DNA of 22,997 bases, taken from positions 1 to 22,997 of the forward strand of contig CAKPRX010000032.1 of NCBI GenBank assembly GCA_934183135.1, given 5' to 3'. Below the pieces are notes generated by a model, which worked only from the letters and a program-made list of their open reading frames with translations, searched no databases and had not been told where the DNA came from. This document shows positions 1-8,800 of this stretch, piece by piece. The DNA comes from an uncultured Prevotella sp. (lineage in GTDB: Bacteria > Bacteroidota > Bacteroidia > Bacteroidales > Bacteroidaceae). How positions within the stretch are numbered: the stretch's first letter is position 1; every line of letters begins with the position of its first letter. The position numbers and the translations under genes are program-made.

Positions 1-68
1 GGGTGTGCCGTGGCCGTATGGGGCCTCGCGGTTATACCTATTATGATATATGCGCGCGTAGGAGCGGT

Positions 69-3000
69 CTACTGCTCCGTGGCCGTGGCGTTAAAGGCCG
101 ACACCTCGACCCGGGGCGTCGTGCCGCGCGTATCCTCATCGCTGAACGACACCTCGACGTCGCGGCTCTCACCTGGCATCAGCGCAAAGTAGTTGTCCGA
201 GTATAGCACGGGCAGTATCTGCTCGCCATCGTCGCCCTTGAGGTTCAGGCGTATCATCAGCACTGGAGTAGCCGACGGATTGGTTACCGTCACTGTGCCC
301 CGGTAACCACGCCTGCGGCGTATTATCTGCTGCCGGGTCTGTAGCTGCACCTGGGGCAACTGGTTCAGGGCCCGGAAATCGGTGTCGCGGCGACCCTGCA
401 CATAGAAGTTGTCTGACACGAGATGGCCCCGGTCGTAGAGCGACAGGTGCAGATACCAGAGCGACATACTGTCGGGCACAGCCACGGGCATCACGCTCTC
501 CGTAACGTCGCTGTATGTGTCTACCCAGGCCGAGTCGGCCAGCACCGTGTGGCCATACATATCGCGAATCTCCATGCGCGCCTCCATATCGCACTGCGGC
601 CCGCGGCTCATGTTGACCACCTGTACCTGGCCCACCCTCGGGTTATACATAATGTGCAGCGGCTCGCACGCCTTGCGCACTCCGAAGTAAGCCGCCGTAG
701 GCTCCAGATAATAGTCGTATGTCTGCCATACCGTCGATGGCCAGCACGGGTGGCTCATCCAGATGAGCAGTCCCTGCCGCTCTTGCTGCGAAGCCTCGTA
801 CATGGCGCGGTAGCCGTCGTAGTTGAGCCACTGGGCCAGCGCAGTAAACTGACGGGCGCTGCCCGGTTCGCCAAAACGGTCGGTAAGCATCTTGACAAAG
901 GAAGAGCCACGCTGAGCACCCTGCTGGGTGAAGTCGTGCTGTGCCCAGCCCAGTCCTATAGGCCACAGGTCATCAGGACTAAGCATACGGCACATGCTCT
1001 CATACGACGGGATGTTAGGCAGGCCACGCTCGGAGTGCAGCTTGTGACTCTGCTTGTCAAAGTACTCCCTGACGGGGATAAGCCTGTAAGGGCCGTGGCC
1101 CGACACGCCCTCGTCGGAAGAACTGGGGATGTAGGCCATGCCCGGATGCAGGCTGTCGACGTACTGGCGCAGGGGGCGGTCGATGGCCATAGGCGGATAG
1201 CCCTCGTTGCGGCCCACATAGATGCCTATGCTGGGATGGCGGCGTATGCGGCGCAGATAGTCAGAGGCATTGGCCAGGAAGAGGTCATTGTCGTAGGGGT
1301 CGGGGCCGTCGGCGGGGTTGGCCAGCCAGAAGTCTTGCCACACCATAATACCATGGCGGTCGCACGCCTCGTAAAATTCCTCGTCGCCGGTCTGGCCTAC
1401 CCAGTTGCGTATCATGTTACAGTTCATGTGGCGGTGGTAACCCACAGCTATGTCGTACTCGCGGCCGCGGTAGTTGAGATTGTTCTCCGAGAAACCCCAG
1501 TTGCCGCCCAACGGGATGAAGCGCTGACCGTTGACGAATAGCTGCACCTGGGTCTTCAGATTGGCATAAGTCATCTGGCGGATGCCCGCCTGATAGTGCA
1601 GACTGTCTATACGCCCGCTGCCGTCAGCGATGGCAAAGCCGGCATCGTACAGGTAGGGCGTGCCGTAGCCCGCGGGCCACCACAGGTGCATGGGCTGGCA
1701 GGCCAACTGGGCAAACTCCTTGGGACTGAAGGCCACCTCGCAACTGGCGTGGGGCCCTATCCGCACCGTCTTGGCAAAGGCCAGCGGGCCTATCCATCCG
1801 CTCAGCGTGGCCTGTACCGTGGTGTCGCGGTCGTTGGCCACCCATACCGACGGGGTCATGGTGGCCAGCGTATCGGGCAGGTCCAGACGGGTGTCTACCA
1901 GCGGGTCGCTCAGGCTCACGCCCCCGTTGGCCGTCAGGTACACATCGTTCCATATACCCACCTCACGGCCGGGCGTAGTGGTTATCCAGTCCCAGCCTAT
2001 CGAGGCATGGAATGTGGGGTTGTCTGCCCCTAAGTAGCCTCCGTTCATGTCGGTACTCTCGGTGTTCTTGATTTTGACAGCCCCAAAGTGCGCAGGACGC
2101 TCCACGGCTATCTCCAGCTGGTTGGCGGTGGCCTTCAGATAACGGGTCACGTCAAACCGTCCGCGCCTGAAGGCTCCCTCTACCCGTCCTAACGGCTGCC
2201 CGTTGAGCTTAACGGATGCTTTCCAGTTGATACCATCGAAGTTGAGATAGACATGACGGCCCTGGTAGTCGGCGGGCATGTCGAACGAGGTGTGGTAGGT
2301 GAAGTCGGCATTGAAATACGACTCTGAAGCCACCCGCATGTTGTCGCTGTAGTTGGTATTGGCCACAGCGCCTATGTTCATGTAGCTCTGCAGCACCGTG
2401 GCAGGCACAGTAGCCAGCACGGAACGGTCAGAGCCCTTACGGCTGAGCTGCCAGTCGCCGCCATTGAGGTAGTAGCGGCCATGGCGCATACCCATACGCT
2501 CATGGGGACGGGCCACCAGTCCGCCAAAGCCCATCACCTGTAGCTCGCTCAGTACATAGCGCCCCGAGGCATCGGGCCGGGTCATCAGCAGTCGTACATA
2601 GCGGGCCTTGAAACGGCAGTTCAGGCTCTGCTCCAGTTTCTTGCTCCGGCGCAGGGAGGCCACACGGCGCCACTCCCGGCCATCGTCAGACACCTGCAGT
2701 TCGCCCTGCCGGGCCGGGTGTATCCAGTTCATCACCACGCGGCTGGCCGTCACCTGCGTACCCAGGTCTACCATGACCCACTGGGTACCTCCGCCCTCGC
2801 TGGCCCAGGCACTGGTGTAGTGGGCTGAGGGCAGGGCATCCTGGATGGCACCCTTGCGGTAGAAGTCGGTCTGCCGCACGCGCCAGTAGGCGGCTCCCTT
2901 CATGCGGAACACCACGCGCAGATGGCTCCAGGGGGTAACGTGGCTCAGGGGGATAACCGCCTGCACCCTACGCAGGGGCAGACGTATCTTGCTTTCCTGC

Positions 3001-3572
3001 TTGTTGGGATCGTTGCTCATCGTCTGGCGCGTGGCCACGCCGGGCAGCCCGTCGCCCGCCTCCCGGCCTATGCCGACCCATGTTTTGCCGTCGGCCGAGG
3101 CCATCACCTCTATGGTATAGCCGCCCTGGGCCTGGGCCGCATCGTACACGGCCTCGGCATTGAGCCTCAGCTCGTCGGCGGTAACGGTCATCCAGCTCCA
3201 GTCAAACTGCAGATAGGTGTCCTCGCCCTCTACATTGACAAGCGACTGAGGGTTGCCGTCGATGGTCTTCTCACGGTGGCGCTTGTCGAGGGCTCCCTTA
3301 GGGGTAGACACCACTACCTGACAAGGCTCGGAGGTACATACCTCGCCGTCGGTGATGAGCTGGCCGGTCAGGTTGACATCGGAAGCCGATGACTGGTACA
3401 CCATGCGGTGGAGGGCCACGTTGCGGTACGTGTAGTCGCGCACCAGGGTGGGTTCAAAACTCTCAGAGGGACGGCCGGGATATACTCCTATGCCACGGGT
3501 GTGGCCTTCATCGGCCCGAATGGGTAGCGCCAGGACCGTCGTGGCCAGCAGGGCTGCTATAGACTTTATCAT
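69..3572 (-). CDS. Exported glycoside hydrolase family 2 protein with discoidin-like (F5/8 type C) domains
   Basis: Probably a periplasmic or surface exo-acting glycosidase of the GH2 group that includes beta-mannosidase and exo-beta-glucosaminidase; the substrate cannot be read from sequence. The 1167-residue product starts with a signal peptide (about residues 1-20, ending LPIRADEG). Residues of about 50-350 look like two beta-sandwich/F5-8 type C modules; the second, with MVDLGTQVTASRVVMNW and ARYVRLLMTRP, is the clearer one. A GH2 sugar-binding jelly roll follows (about 370-500), then the immunoglobulin-like domain and TIM barrel (GGNWGFSENNLNYRGREYD, then MIRNWVG). The acid/base is probably Glu790 in VGRNEGYPP, and the nucleophile probably Glu848 in HSERGLPNIP; these assignments are by motif. 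The C-terminal 200 residues are beta-rich. It is divergent from the GH43 gene. The 68 bases between its stop and the window edge hold no visible gene. Confidence 0.88.
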   Translation of the reverse strand: MIKSIAALLATTVLALPIRADEGHTRGIGVYPGRPSESFEPTLVRDYTYRNVALHRMVYQSSASDVNLTGQLITDGEVCTSEPCQVVVSTPKGALDKRHREKTIDGNPQSLVNVEGEDTYLQFDWSWMTVTADELRLNAEAVYDAAQAQGGYTIEVMASADGKTWVGIGREAGDGLPGVATRQTMSNDPNKQESKIRLPLRRVQAVIPLSHVTPWSHLRVVFRMKGAAYWRVRQTDFYRKGAIQDALPSAHYTSAWASEGGGTQWVMVDLGTQVTASRVVMNWIHPARQGELQVSDDGREWRRVASLRRSKKLEQSLNCRFKARYVRLLMTRPDASGRYVLSELQVMGFGGLVARPHERMGMRHGRYYLNGGDWQLSRKGSDRSVLATVPATVLQSYMNIGAVANTNYSDNMRVASESYFNADFTYHTSFDMPADYQGRHVYLNFDGINWKASVKLNGQPLGRVEGAFRRGRFDVTRYLKATANQLEIAVERPAHFGAVKIKNTESTDMNGGYLGADNPTFHASIGWDWITTTPGREVGIWNDVYLTANGGVSLSDPLVDTRLDLPDTLATMTPSVWVANDRDTTVQATLSGWIGPLAFAKTVRIGPHASCEVAFSPKEFAQLACQPMHLWWPAGYGTPYLYDAGFAIADGSGRIDSLHYQAGIRQMTYANLKTQVQLFVNGQRFIPLGGNWGFSENNLNYRGREYDIAVGYHRHMNCNMIRNWVGQTGDEEFYEACDRHGIMVWQDFWLANPADGPDPYDNDLFLANASDYLRRIRRHPSIGIYVGRNEGYPPMAIDRPLRQYVDSLHPGMAYIPSSSDEGVSGHGPYRLIPVREYFDKQSHKLHSERGLPNIPSYESMCRMLSPDDLWPIGLGWAQHDFTQQGAQRGSSFVKMLTDRFGEPGSARQFTALAQWLNYDGYRAMYEASQQERQGLLIWMSHPCWPSTVWQTYDYYLEPTAAYFGVRKACEPLHIMYNPRVGQVQVVNMSRGPQCDMEARMEIRDMYGHTVLADSAWVDTYSDVTESVMPVAVPDSMSLWYLHLSLYDRGHLVSDNFYVQGRRDTDFRALNQLPQVQLQTRQQIIRRRRGYRGTVTVTNPSATPVLMIRLNLKGDDGEQILPVLYSDNYFALMPGESRDVEVSFSDEDTRGTTPRVEVSAFNATATEQ

Positions 3573-3614
3573 CGTGTGTGTAGTTTATACGGTTGTATGA
3601 TTTGCTTGCATTGT

Positions 3615-3682
3615 TTGCAGAGTAAGCAGGCGCAGCCTCGCCCTTCCGGACAAGTCCATGGCGCTCGGCTTGCACTATTTTG
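3615..3682 (+). repeat. Degenerate copy of the 64-bp promoter-bearing repeat
   Basis: By eye this stretch aligns along its length with the tandem unit at 11491-11734: both start TTGYAGA, have a GGCG..GCCTC block, then a TCCG..CAAG..CATG..G block, and end TCGGCTTGCACTA followed by a T-rich -7-like box. The 15-mer CTCGGCTTGCACTAT at 3664-3678 is identical to 16322-16336. It lies in the divergent GH2/GH43 intergenic region, pointing toward GH43. Confidence 0.6.
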
Positions 3683-3685
3683 ACA

Positions 3686-3693
3686 CAAAAATA
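3686..3693 (-). promoter_or_regulatory. Candidate -7 box for the GH2 gene
   Basis: On the minus strand this reads TATTTTTG, matching the Bacteroidetes TAnnTTTG -7 element, about 114 nt upstream of the GH2 start. I see no TTTG at the -33 distance, so the call rests on one element in an AT-rich divergent gap. Confidence 0.35.
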
Positions 3694-3725
3694 ACATTTT
3701 ATAAATTTCTATTAAAATAAATGGC

Positions 3726-3733
3726 TAACTTTG
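3726..3733 (+). promoter_or_regulatory. -7 promoter box (TAACTTTG) for the GH43-GDPD operon
   Basis: TAACTTTG fits the Bacteroidetes -7 consensus TAnnTTTG exactly and lies 27 nt before the proposed TTG start, which implies a short leader. The -33 region is AT-rich but has no exact TTTG. The box is the same 8-mer found in each 64-bp repeat at 11491-11734. Confidence 0.55.
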
Positions 3734-3760
3734 TGACCATAATCAACTAAAAAAACAGAA

Positions 3761-4729
3761 TTGAAATACATTTTTACCGCCATCATGGCCCTCTGCGCCA
3801 TGACTGCCGCCCAAGCGCAGAAGCTCTGGAGCGGCAATCCCATTGACAAGGGATGGTACGCCGACCCCGAGGCCGTGGTCTTCGGCCATGAGTACTGGAT
3901 TTATCCTACCTACTCGGCGCCCTATGACCAGCAGACGTTCATGGATGCGTTCTCCTCGCGCGACTTAGTTCACTGGACCAAGCACAGCCGTGTCATCGAC
4001 TTGGCCAACGTAAGCTGGGGGCACCGCGCCCTTTGGGCCCCGGCCGTGGTTTACAAGGACGGACGTTACTACCTGTTCTTCGGAGCCAACGATGTCCATC
4101 CCGGCGAGGTGGGCGGCATCGGCGTGGCCGTGAGCGACAAGCCGCAGGGGCCCTTCAAGGACGCCTTAGGGCACCCGCTTATCGGCGAGATTGTCAACGG
4201 GGCACAGCCCATAGACCAGTACGTGTTCCGCGACGACAATGGCGAGTACTACATGTACTATGGTGGCTGGGGCCACTGTAACATGGTGCGCCTGTCGCAG
4301 GACTTGCTCCACGTGATACCCTTCGACGATGGCACCACTTACCGCGAGGTCACCCCCAAAGGCTATGTCGAGGGCCCGTTCATGCTCAAGCGTCGCGGCA
4401 AGTACTACTTCATGTGGTCCGAGGGCGGATGGGGCGGCCCCGACTACAGTGTGGCTTACGCCATCAGCGACTCGCCCTTCGGCCCCTTTAACCGTGTGGG
4501 CAAAATCCTGGAGCAGGACCCCAAGATAGCTACCGGTGCCGGCCACCACTCTGTCATCAAGGTGCCGGGGCGCGACGAGTACTACATCGTGTACCACCGC
4601 CGCCCCCTCGACGAGACCGACCGCAATGCGCGCGTCACGTGCATAGACCGCCTGGAGTTCGACGCCCAGGGCTTTATCCGTCCTGTACAGATGACCAACC
4701 AAGGAGTACAATCCGTTAAACACAAATAA
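3761..4729 (+). CDS. Exported glycoside hydrolase family 43 enzyme (arabinofuranosidase/xylosidase-like)
   Basis: A 322-residue single-domain five-bladed beta-propeller of the GH43 type. The expected carboxylate triad is visible: Asp35 in WYADPEA (base), Asp152 in PIDQYVFRDDNG (pKa modulator/orienting) and Glu204 in YVEGPFM (acid). LWAPAVVYKDGRYYLFF is also a typical family segment. The reading frame has no upstream ATG before the in-frame stop at 3740-3742. I chose TTG at 3761 because it supplies the charged N-terminus of a good signal peptide (MKYIFTAIMALCAMTAAQAQ); the alternative ATG at 3785 would cut that peptide short. No accessory binding module is present. The stop is two bases from the next gene, so the two are almost certainly co-transcribed. 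Arabinosidase versus xylosidase activity cannot be decided here. Confidence 0.88.
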   Translation: MKYIFTAIMALCAMTAAQAQKLWSGNPIDKGWYADPEAVVFGHEYWIYPTYSAPYDQQTFMDAFSSRDLVHWTKHSRVIDLANVSWGHRALWAPAVVYKDGRYYLFFGANDVHPGEVGGIGVAVSDKPQGPFKDALGHPLIGEIVNGAQPIDQYVFRDDNGEYYMYYGGWGHCNMVRLSQDLLHVIPFDDGTTYREVTPKGYVEGPFMLKRRGKYYFMWSEGGWGGPDYSVAYAISDSPFGPFNRVGKILEQDPKIATGAGHHSVIKVPGRDEYYIVYHRRPLDETDRNARVTCIDRLEFDAQGFIRPVQMTNQGVQSVKHK

Positions 4730-4731
4730 CC

Positions 4732-5550
4732 ATGAAAAGATTTCTATCCATCGCCGCCCTACTGCTGTGTGCCACCCTTACGTTCGCACAGGCCGGGGCT
4801 ATCATGCTGGGCCACCGGGGTGGCCGAAACGAACAAGATGAGAACACGCTGGCTGCCTTCCGCAACGCATGGGCTGCCGGCATCCACAGTTTCGAGACCG
4901 ACATGCGCCTGTCCAAGGACGGGGCGGTCATCGTAGCCCACGACACGTCGCTGCTGCGTACCTGCGGCATAGACAAGACCATCGAGCGCCTCACCGCCAA
5001 GGAACTGCGCAAGATAAAGACCAAGCAGGGCAACCCACTGCTCTTCCTGGACGACCTGCTCGACTTCTTAAAGGACAAGAAGGGGCTCTACATAGAGTTC
5101 GAGATGAAGACCGAGGAGACCAACCTGTACCCCGACGAGGCCATAGCCGCCTACTGCGACAAGGTGTACACCATGATAAAGGCAAAGATACCTGCTGATG
5201 CCAACTGGTCGCTCACCTCGTTCGACGAGCGCGTCCTGGCCTATCAGCATGCCCACCACCCGGATGCCGTGTTACAGCTTATCACCGGAAAGCCTTGCAG
5301 CGCGCCGGTAATAAGACAGGCCAAGAAGCTGGGCGTGCAGCGCATAGCGTGCTGGCTCAACAGTTCGACACGCCGCGATGTCAAACTGGCCCACGACAAC
5401 GGGCTACAGGTAAACCTGTGGCCGGGCAGTAAGTTAGAGGACACGCTCCTGGCGCTCTATATGGGTGCCGACTTCCTCTGTACCGATGTGCCCATCGAGA
5501 TGAAGAAGTACTTCGAGCAACACCCACCGTACTTCCCCGTACGCTTCTGA
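4732..5550 (+). CDS. Exported glycerophosphodiester phosphodiesterase
   Basis: Hydrolyses glycerophosphodiesters to glycerol 3-phosphate and an alcohol, probably in the periplasm. The 272-residue product has a signal peptide (about 1-19, TLTFA) followed by the GDPD TIM barrel. Key residues are all visible: His28-Arg29 in LGHRGG, Glu37-Asn38-Thr39, the metal-binding Glu55-x-Asp57, and His70-Asp71 in VIVAHD. The C-terminal strand NLWPG and the GADFLCTDVP motif are also typical. Full length for the family. It is second in an operon with the GH43 gene (2-nt gap). The pairing could mean that glycerophosphate-decorated glycans are the substrate, but that is speculative; the gene may simply serve phospholipid head-group scavenging. 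Confidence 0.9.
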   Translation: MKRFLSIAALLLCATLTFAQAGAIMLGHRGGRNEQDENTLAAFRNAWAAGIHSFETDMRLSKDGAVIVAHDTSLLRTCGIDKTIERLTAKELRKIKTKQGNPLLFLDDLLDFLKDKKGLYIEFEMKTEETNLYPDEAIAAYCDKVYTMIKAKIPADANWSLTSFDERVLAYQHAHHPDAVLQLITGKPCSAPVIRQAKKLGVQRIACWLNSSTRRDVKLAHDNGLQVNLWPGSKLEDTLLALYMGADFLCTDVPIEMKKYFEQHPPYFPVRF

Positions 5551-5560
5551 CAGCCTTTTA

Positions 5561-5595
5561 AAAGTAAAAGAGTAAAAAGGTAAAAAAGTAAAAAG
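5561..5595 (+). repeat. A-rich GTAAAA repeat, left copy
   Basis: Short reiterations of (A)GTAAAA(A) directly downstream of the phosphodiesterase stop, with one more partial copy at 5607-5615. An inverted counterpart is at 5827-5864, so the two copies flank the hairpin-rich convergent gap. Confidence 0.7.
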
Positions 5596-5666
5596 ACTTT
5601 AGGAAGAGTAAAAAGAGCCTACAGACCCACAGAGAGAACTTGAAAGACATTAGGGGCTGTTAGGAC

Positions 5667-5712
5667 AAACGCAAAGATGGCCACGGGATTGCCCGTGGCC
5701 ATCTTTGCGTTT
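5667..5712. terminator. Bidirectional intrinsic terminator hairpin
   Basis: A perfect 21-bp inverted repeat (5667-5687 with 5692-5712) around the tetraloop ATTG. The arms have a GC-rich core (GGCCACGGG) and end in AAA/TTT on both sides, so the same element can end transcripts of the rightward phosphodiesterase operon and the leftward GH106 gene. The U-tract is short (three), so termination strength is uncertain. Confidence 0.75.
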
Positions 5713-5736
5713 ATAGAAGCCTACTCTACAGGCCGC

Positions 5737-5762
5737 CCAGTACGCTATACCAAGCGTACTGG
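5737..5762. repeat. Perfect 10-bp inverted repeat
   Basis: CCAGTACGCT and AGCGTACTGG are separated by ATACCA. It is the second of three hairpins in the convergent gap. It has no U-tract, so it may stabilise 3' ends or bind a protein rather than terminate. Confidence 0.6.
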
Positions 5763-5777
5763 TTCTTTGGCAGATAT

Positions 5778-5811
5778 GGAAGTTCTCCCTTGAATGGCAG
5801 GGAGAACTTCC
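5778..5811. repeat. Perfect 13-bp inverted repeat
   Basis: GGAAGTTCTCCCT and AGGGAGAACTTCC are separated by an 8-nt loop (5791-5798). The stem can be extended by AGATA/TATCT across a single bulged T. It is the third hairpin of the convergent gap. Confidence 0.65.
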
Positions 5812-5826
5812 TATCTCGCCCGAGTG

Positions 5827-5864
5827 CTTTTTACTTTTTTACTCTTTTACTTTTTTACCTTTAC
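5827..5864 (-). repeat. A-rich GTAAAA repeat, right (inverted) copy overlapping the GH106 3' end
   Basis: On the minus strand this reads as GTAAAA/GTAAAAAA reiterations like those at 5561-5595. It contains the stop codon (5839-5841) and the last seven codons (KGKKVKE) of the leftward GH106 gene. Confidence 0.7.
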
Positions 5865-8800
5865 AACGTATGCTGACCGGCCCCAAGAGGCCGGAGGGCT
5901 GCAGCTTAGAGCCGGCCTTGTAGAAGGGATAAGAGGTATAGGTGTAAGGATGCTTGCAGCCCGGCTGGCGGTCGCCGATGATGCGGTTGCGCCACAGGGC
6001 GCTCACGCGAACCTCGATAGAATTGTCACCGCGGCGCAGGGCCGTGGTGGCATCTACCATGAAGGGCGCACGCCAGAGGATGCCTAAGTTATGACCGTTG
6101 ACGATGACCTCGGCCAAGGGGCACACGCGACCCAGGTCTATCCACAGCCGGCCGGCCTTCATGTCGGCCTTGGTCAGGCGGAATGTCTGCCGATAGGTGG
6201 CCATGCCCGCGAAGTAGCGGATGCCCTCGTCGGCCGACTCGCTGAGCGAGGCCAACTGTGGCATGACGGTCTGGTCGGGAGCCCCGCGACCTGGCTGGAA
6301 GCTGACGGTCCATGGGGCCGACAGGGTGAGCAGCGTAGTGGTGCTGTCGGCCGTAACGACAGGGCCGGCAGCCTCGTCGGGCACCGCGCGGAACACCACG
6401 AAGCAAGCCTCGCCTGGCGCCATGTCGAGCGCCAACGTGGTGGTAGTGCCGGCAGGCTGATAGGCCAGGCGGCTAATGGCTCCCGTCTCCGGATTCCACC
6501 TATAAGGCGTAAGGCCGGCCACCCGGAAGGTAGCGTTTACCGTCCGCGCGTGGTAGCTGCGGTTGTTTATCCAGTATATCTCCGTTCCGGGCAGCGTGCG
6601 GTGTACATAGCGCAGACTGTCCATCGAGCCGGCACTGAAGTCGGGGGCCACCCCGATGGCCTCCAGGGCCTGTCCGACGGTGGCGTGCTCGAACACATGG
6701 GGATGGTGGCCGTCCCATATCCTGCTGACCAACTGGGCAAACTCAGCCTCATCGTCGCTCAGACTGGGTGTCATCGTGGGGCGCCGGCCACACAGCGGCA
6801 TGCCCTGGTCTACCAGCGCGGCTATACGGCGCAGGGCCGGTACCGTCATGCGGGCCGTGTTGGCGTCGAGGGCCAGCATGCGGTAGCTCATGCCCGACGG
6901 TGTCACGATGCGGCCGTCGGCATAGGCCAACTGCGAGGTCAGCGCGGCCGTGTTCACGTAGTCGTAGGCCGCCGTGGCAGGTACCTTGGGCTGCTCAGCG
7001 TAGAACAGGCCCGTCACATTGTTGTCATCGCCATAGTAGTAAGCCACGTCGGCCACAAAGTGGCCCTGCTGTAGCATATAGCTGGTACGTGCCAGGTAGT
7101 CTACCCACGGCCGCGCCTGCTCGGCCCACGTCTCGTGGCGGTGGAACCACTGTCCATAGACCTCCAGTCCCTGGCCGGGTATCTTGTCGTCGACAGGCTG
7201 GTGGGCACTGTCGTGTATCACGATGCGGTTAACGCCGCTGGCAAACTCCAGGTCGGCCACTGGCTTGAGCAGATTGGGGGTAAGCGAGTAGGCCAGGCCG
7301 TCGCCGTCCAGCCCATTGGACGTGAGCGACTCGGCCGCCACAAGGTTCTGCCCGTAGATATGGGCCACCGAGGCCGACTCGCGTATGTCGCCCTGCTTGC
7401 CCGTCTCGCCGCGGTCGTTAAAGTGCATTACGGGCTCGCTGGCCCACATGGCACCCATGGGCACGGTGGCATGCCGCTTGACAGCCATACCGTCGGCTTC
7501 ATAGACGCGGCACGACTCGTGGCTCTCGAAGTACGTTCCCATGCCCCGGGCGGCCATGGTGTCGGCCACCTGGTGGTATAGATTTTCCTCGACCAGCTCG
7601 CCCAGCGTGTGGCGCCAGTCGAAGAGGAAGCGGTCCGTCTTGGCCGAGCTCTCTATTATCTCGCCGGCCAGGGCAGGCATCCAGCGCAGCATGTCGTAGC
7701 CCCGCAGCCGCGCAAAGTCGGCCAGCAGGGTCGGCGTCCAGTTAGCTATGCCTGCCTCGTAGCTGTCTATGAGCAGGTTCTGCAGTCCGCGCCGTCCCAT
7801 CATGCCCTTGGTGGCATCTACGTAGGTAGACAGATAGGTGCCGATGTACCGGGCCACGGCCGGAGCCGACATCTTGTCGACCTCCAAGCCTGTCGCCTCG
7901 GGCGAGGCAGGGTGGTTCATCTTGCCGGTGAGCGAGTAGCCGAAGCGGTAGATGCGCCAGCGTCCGGCGGGAGCCTTCCAGCGCAGGTGTCCGTCGGCCG
8001 ACACCATGGCGGTAAGGTCTACCACCTGGTCTAAGGGTGTGGCGGTGTCGGTGGCAGGCGTGGGGTACAGCGGCAAGTCTACCGGGGTGCCAAAGGCAGC
8101 CTTCTCCTCGCTGTGGTTCACCCTGTAGGTGGTGTACAGGTTTAGCTCGGCGATGGCCAGGGGGCGCTTGTCGGGCCTGAACACCACCCGGAAGAAGCGC
8201 GCCGTGGTGGGCGGTATGTCTACCGTGCTGAGGGGCGCGCCCCCCAGTACCAGGTCGCACACCTTGGTATAGTGTACGCCGTCAGAGCTGGCTTCGAGCC
8301 ACTTGGTGGGGGCCGGCCGCTTGTTGCGCCACTGGCTGTGCTGCCGGCCGTCCCTGAGCGACAGCGCCCTGATGGTGTAGGGCCGCGCCAGCTCTACCTG
8401 GAGCCATGCCTGGCGGCCCGTGCTGTCGGGGGTAAGCGTGGCCGTGGTGGCCATGTCGCCGTCGGTGAGCATGCCGACGGTAAACCGGCCTCCGCTGGCG
8501 GTTACCCGGACACCCATGTCGCTCAGCGTAAGGTCATCGGGGGCCACGCGCACGGCCAGCACGGCTATGTCGCCATAGAGTTGCTGTCGGGACACCGTGC
8601 CGCGGGCCGCCACGTTCTGAAAGGCCCCGCTTACGCGGTAGGGAGCGGGCAACTGGCAGTCTACGACCCTGCCGCCACGGACGGTGACCTGTCGCCACAC
8701 CAGTTTCTTCATCGCGTCGGCCGACGTAACCCACGGGCCACCCGTATTGCTCCATCCGGGCGTGGCCGTCATGGTGGCCTCCATGCCCAGAGAGTCGGCC

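Noticed and set aside
1..68. Gene downstream of GH2 at the left edge
   Set aside because: No minus-strand start codon or recognisable peptide is present. The plus frame over 3-206 runs antisense into GH2.
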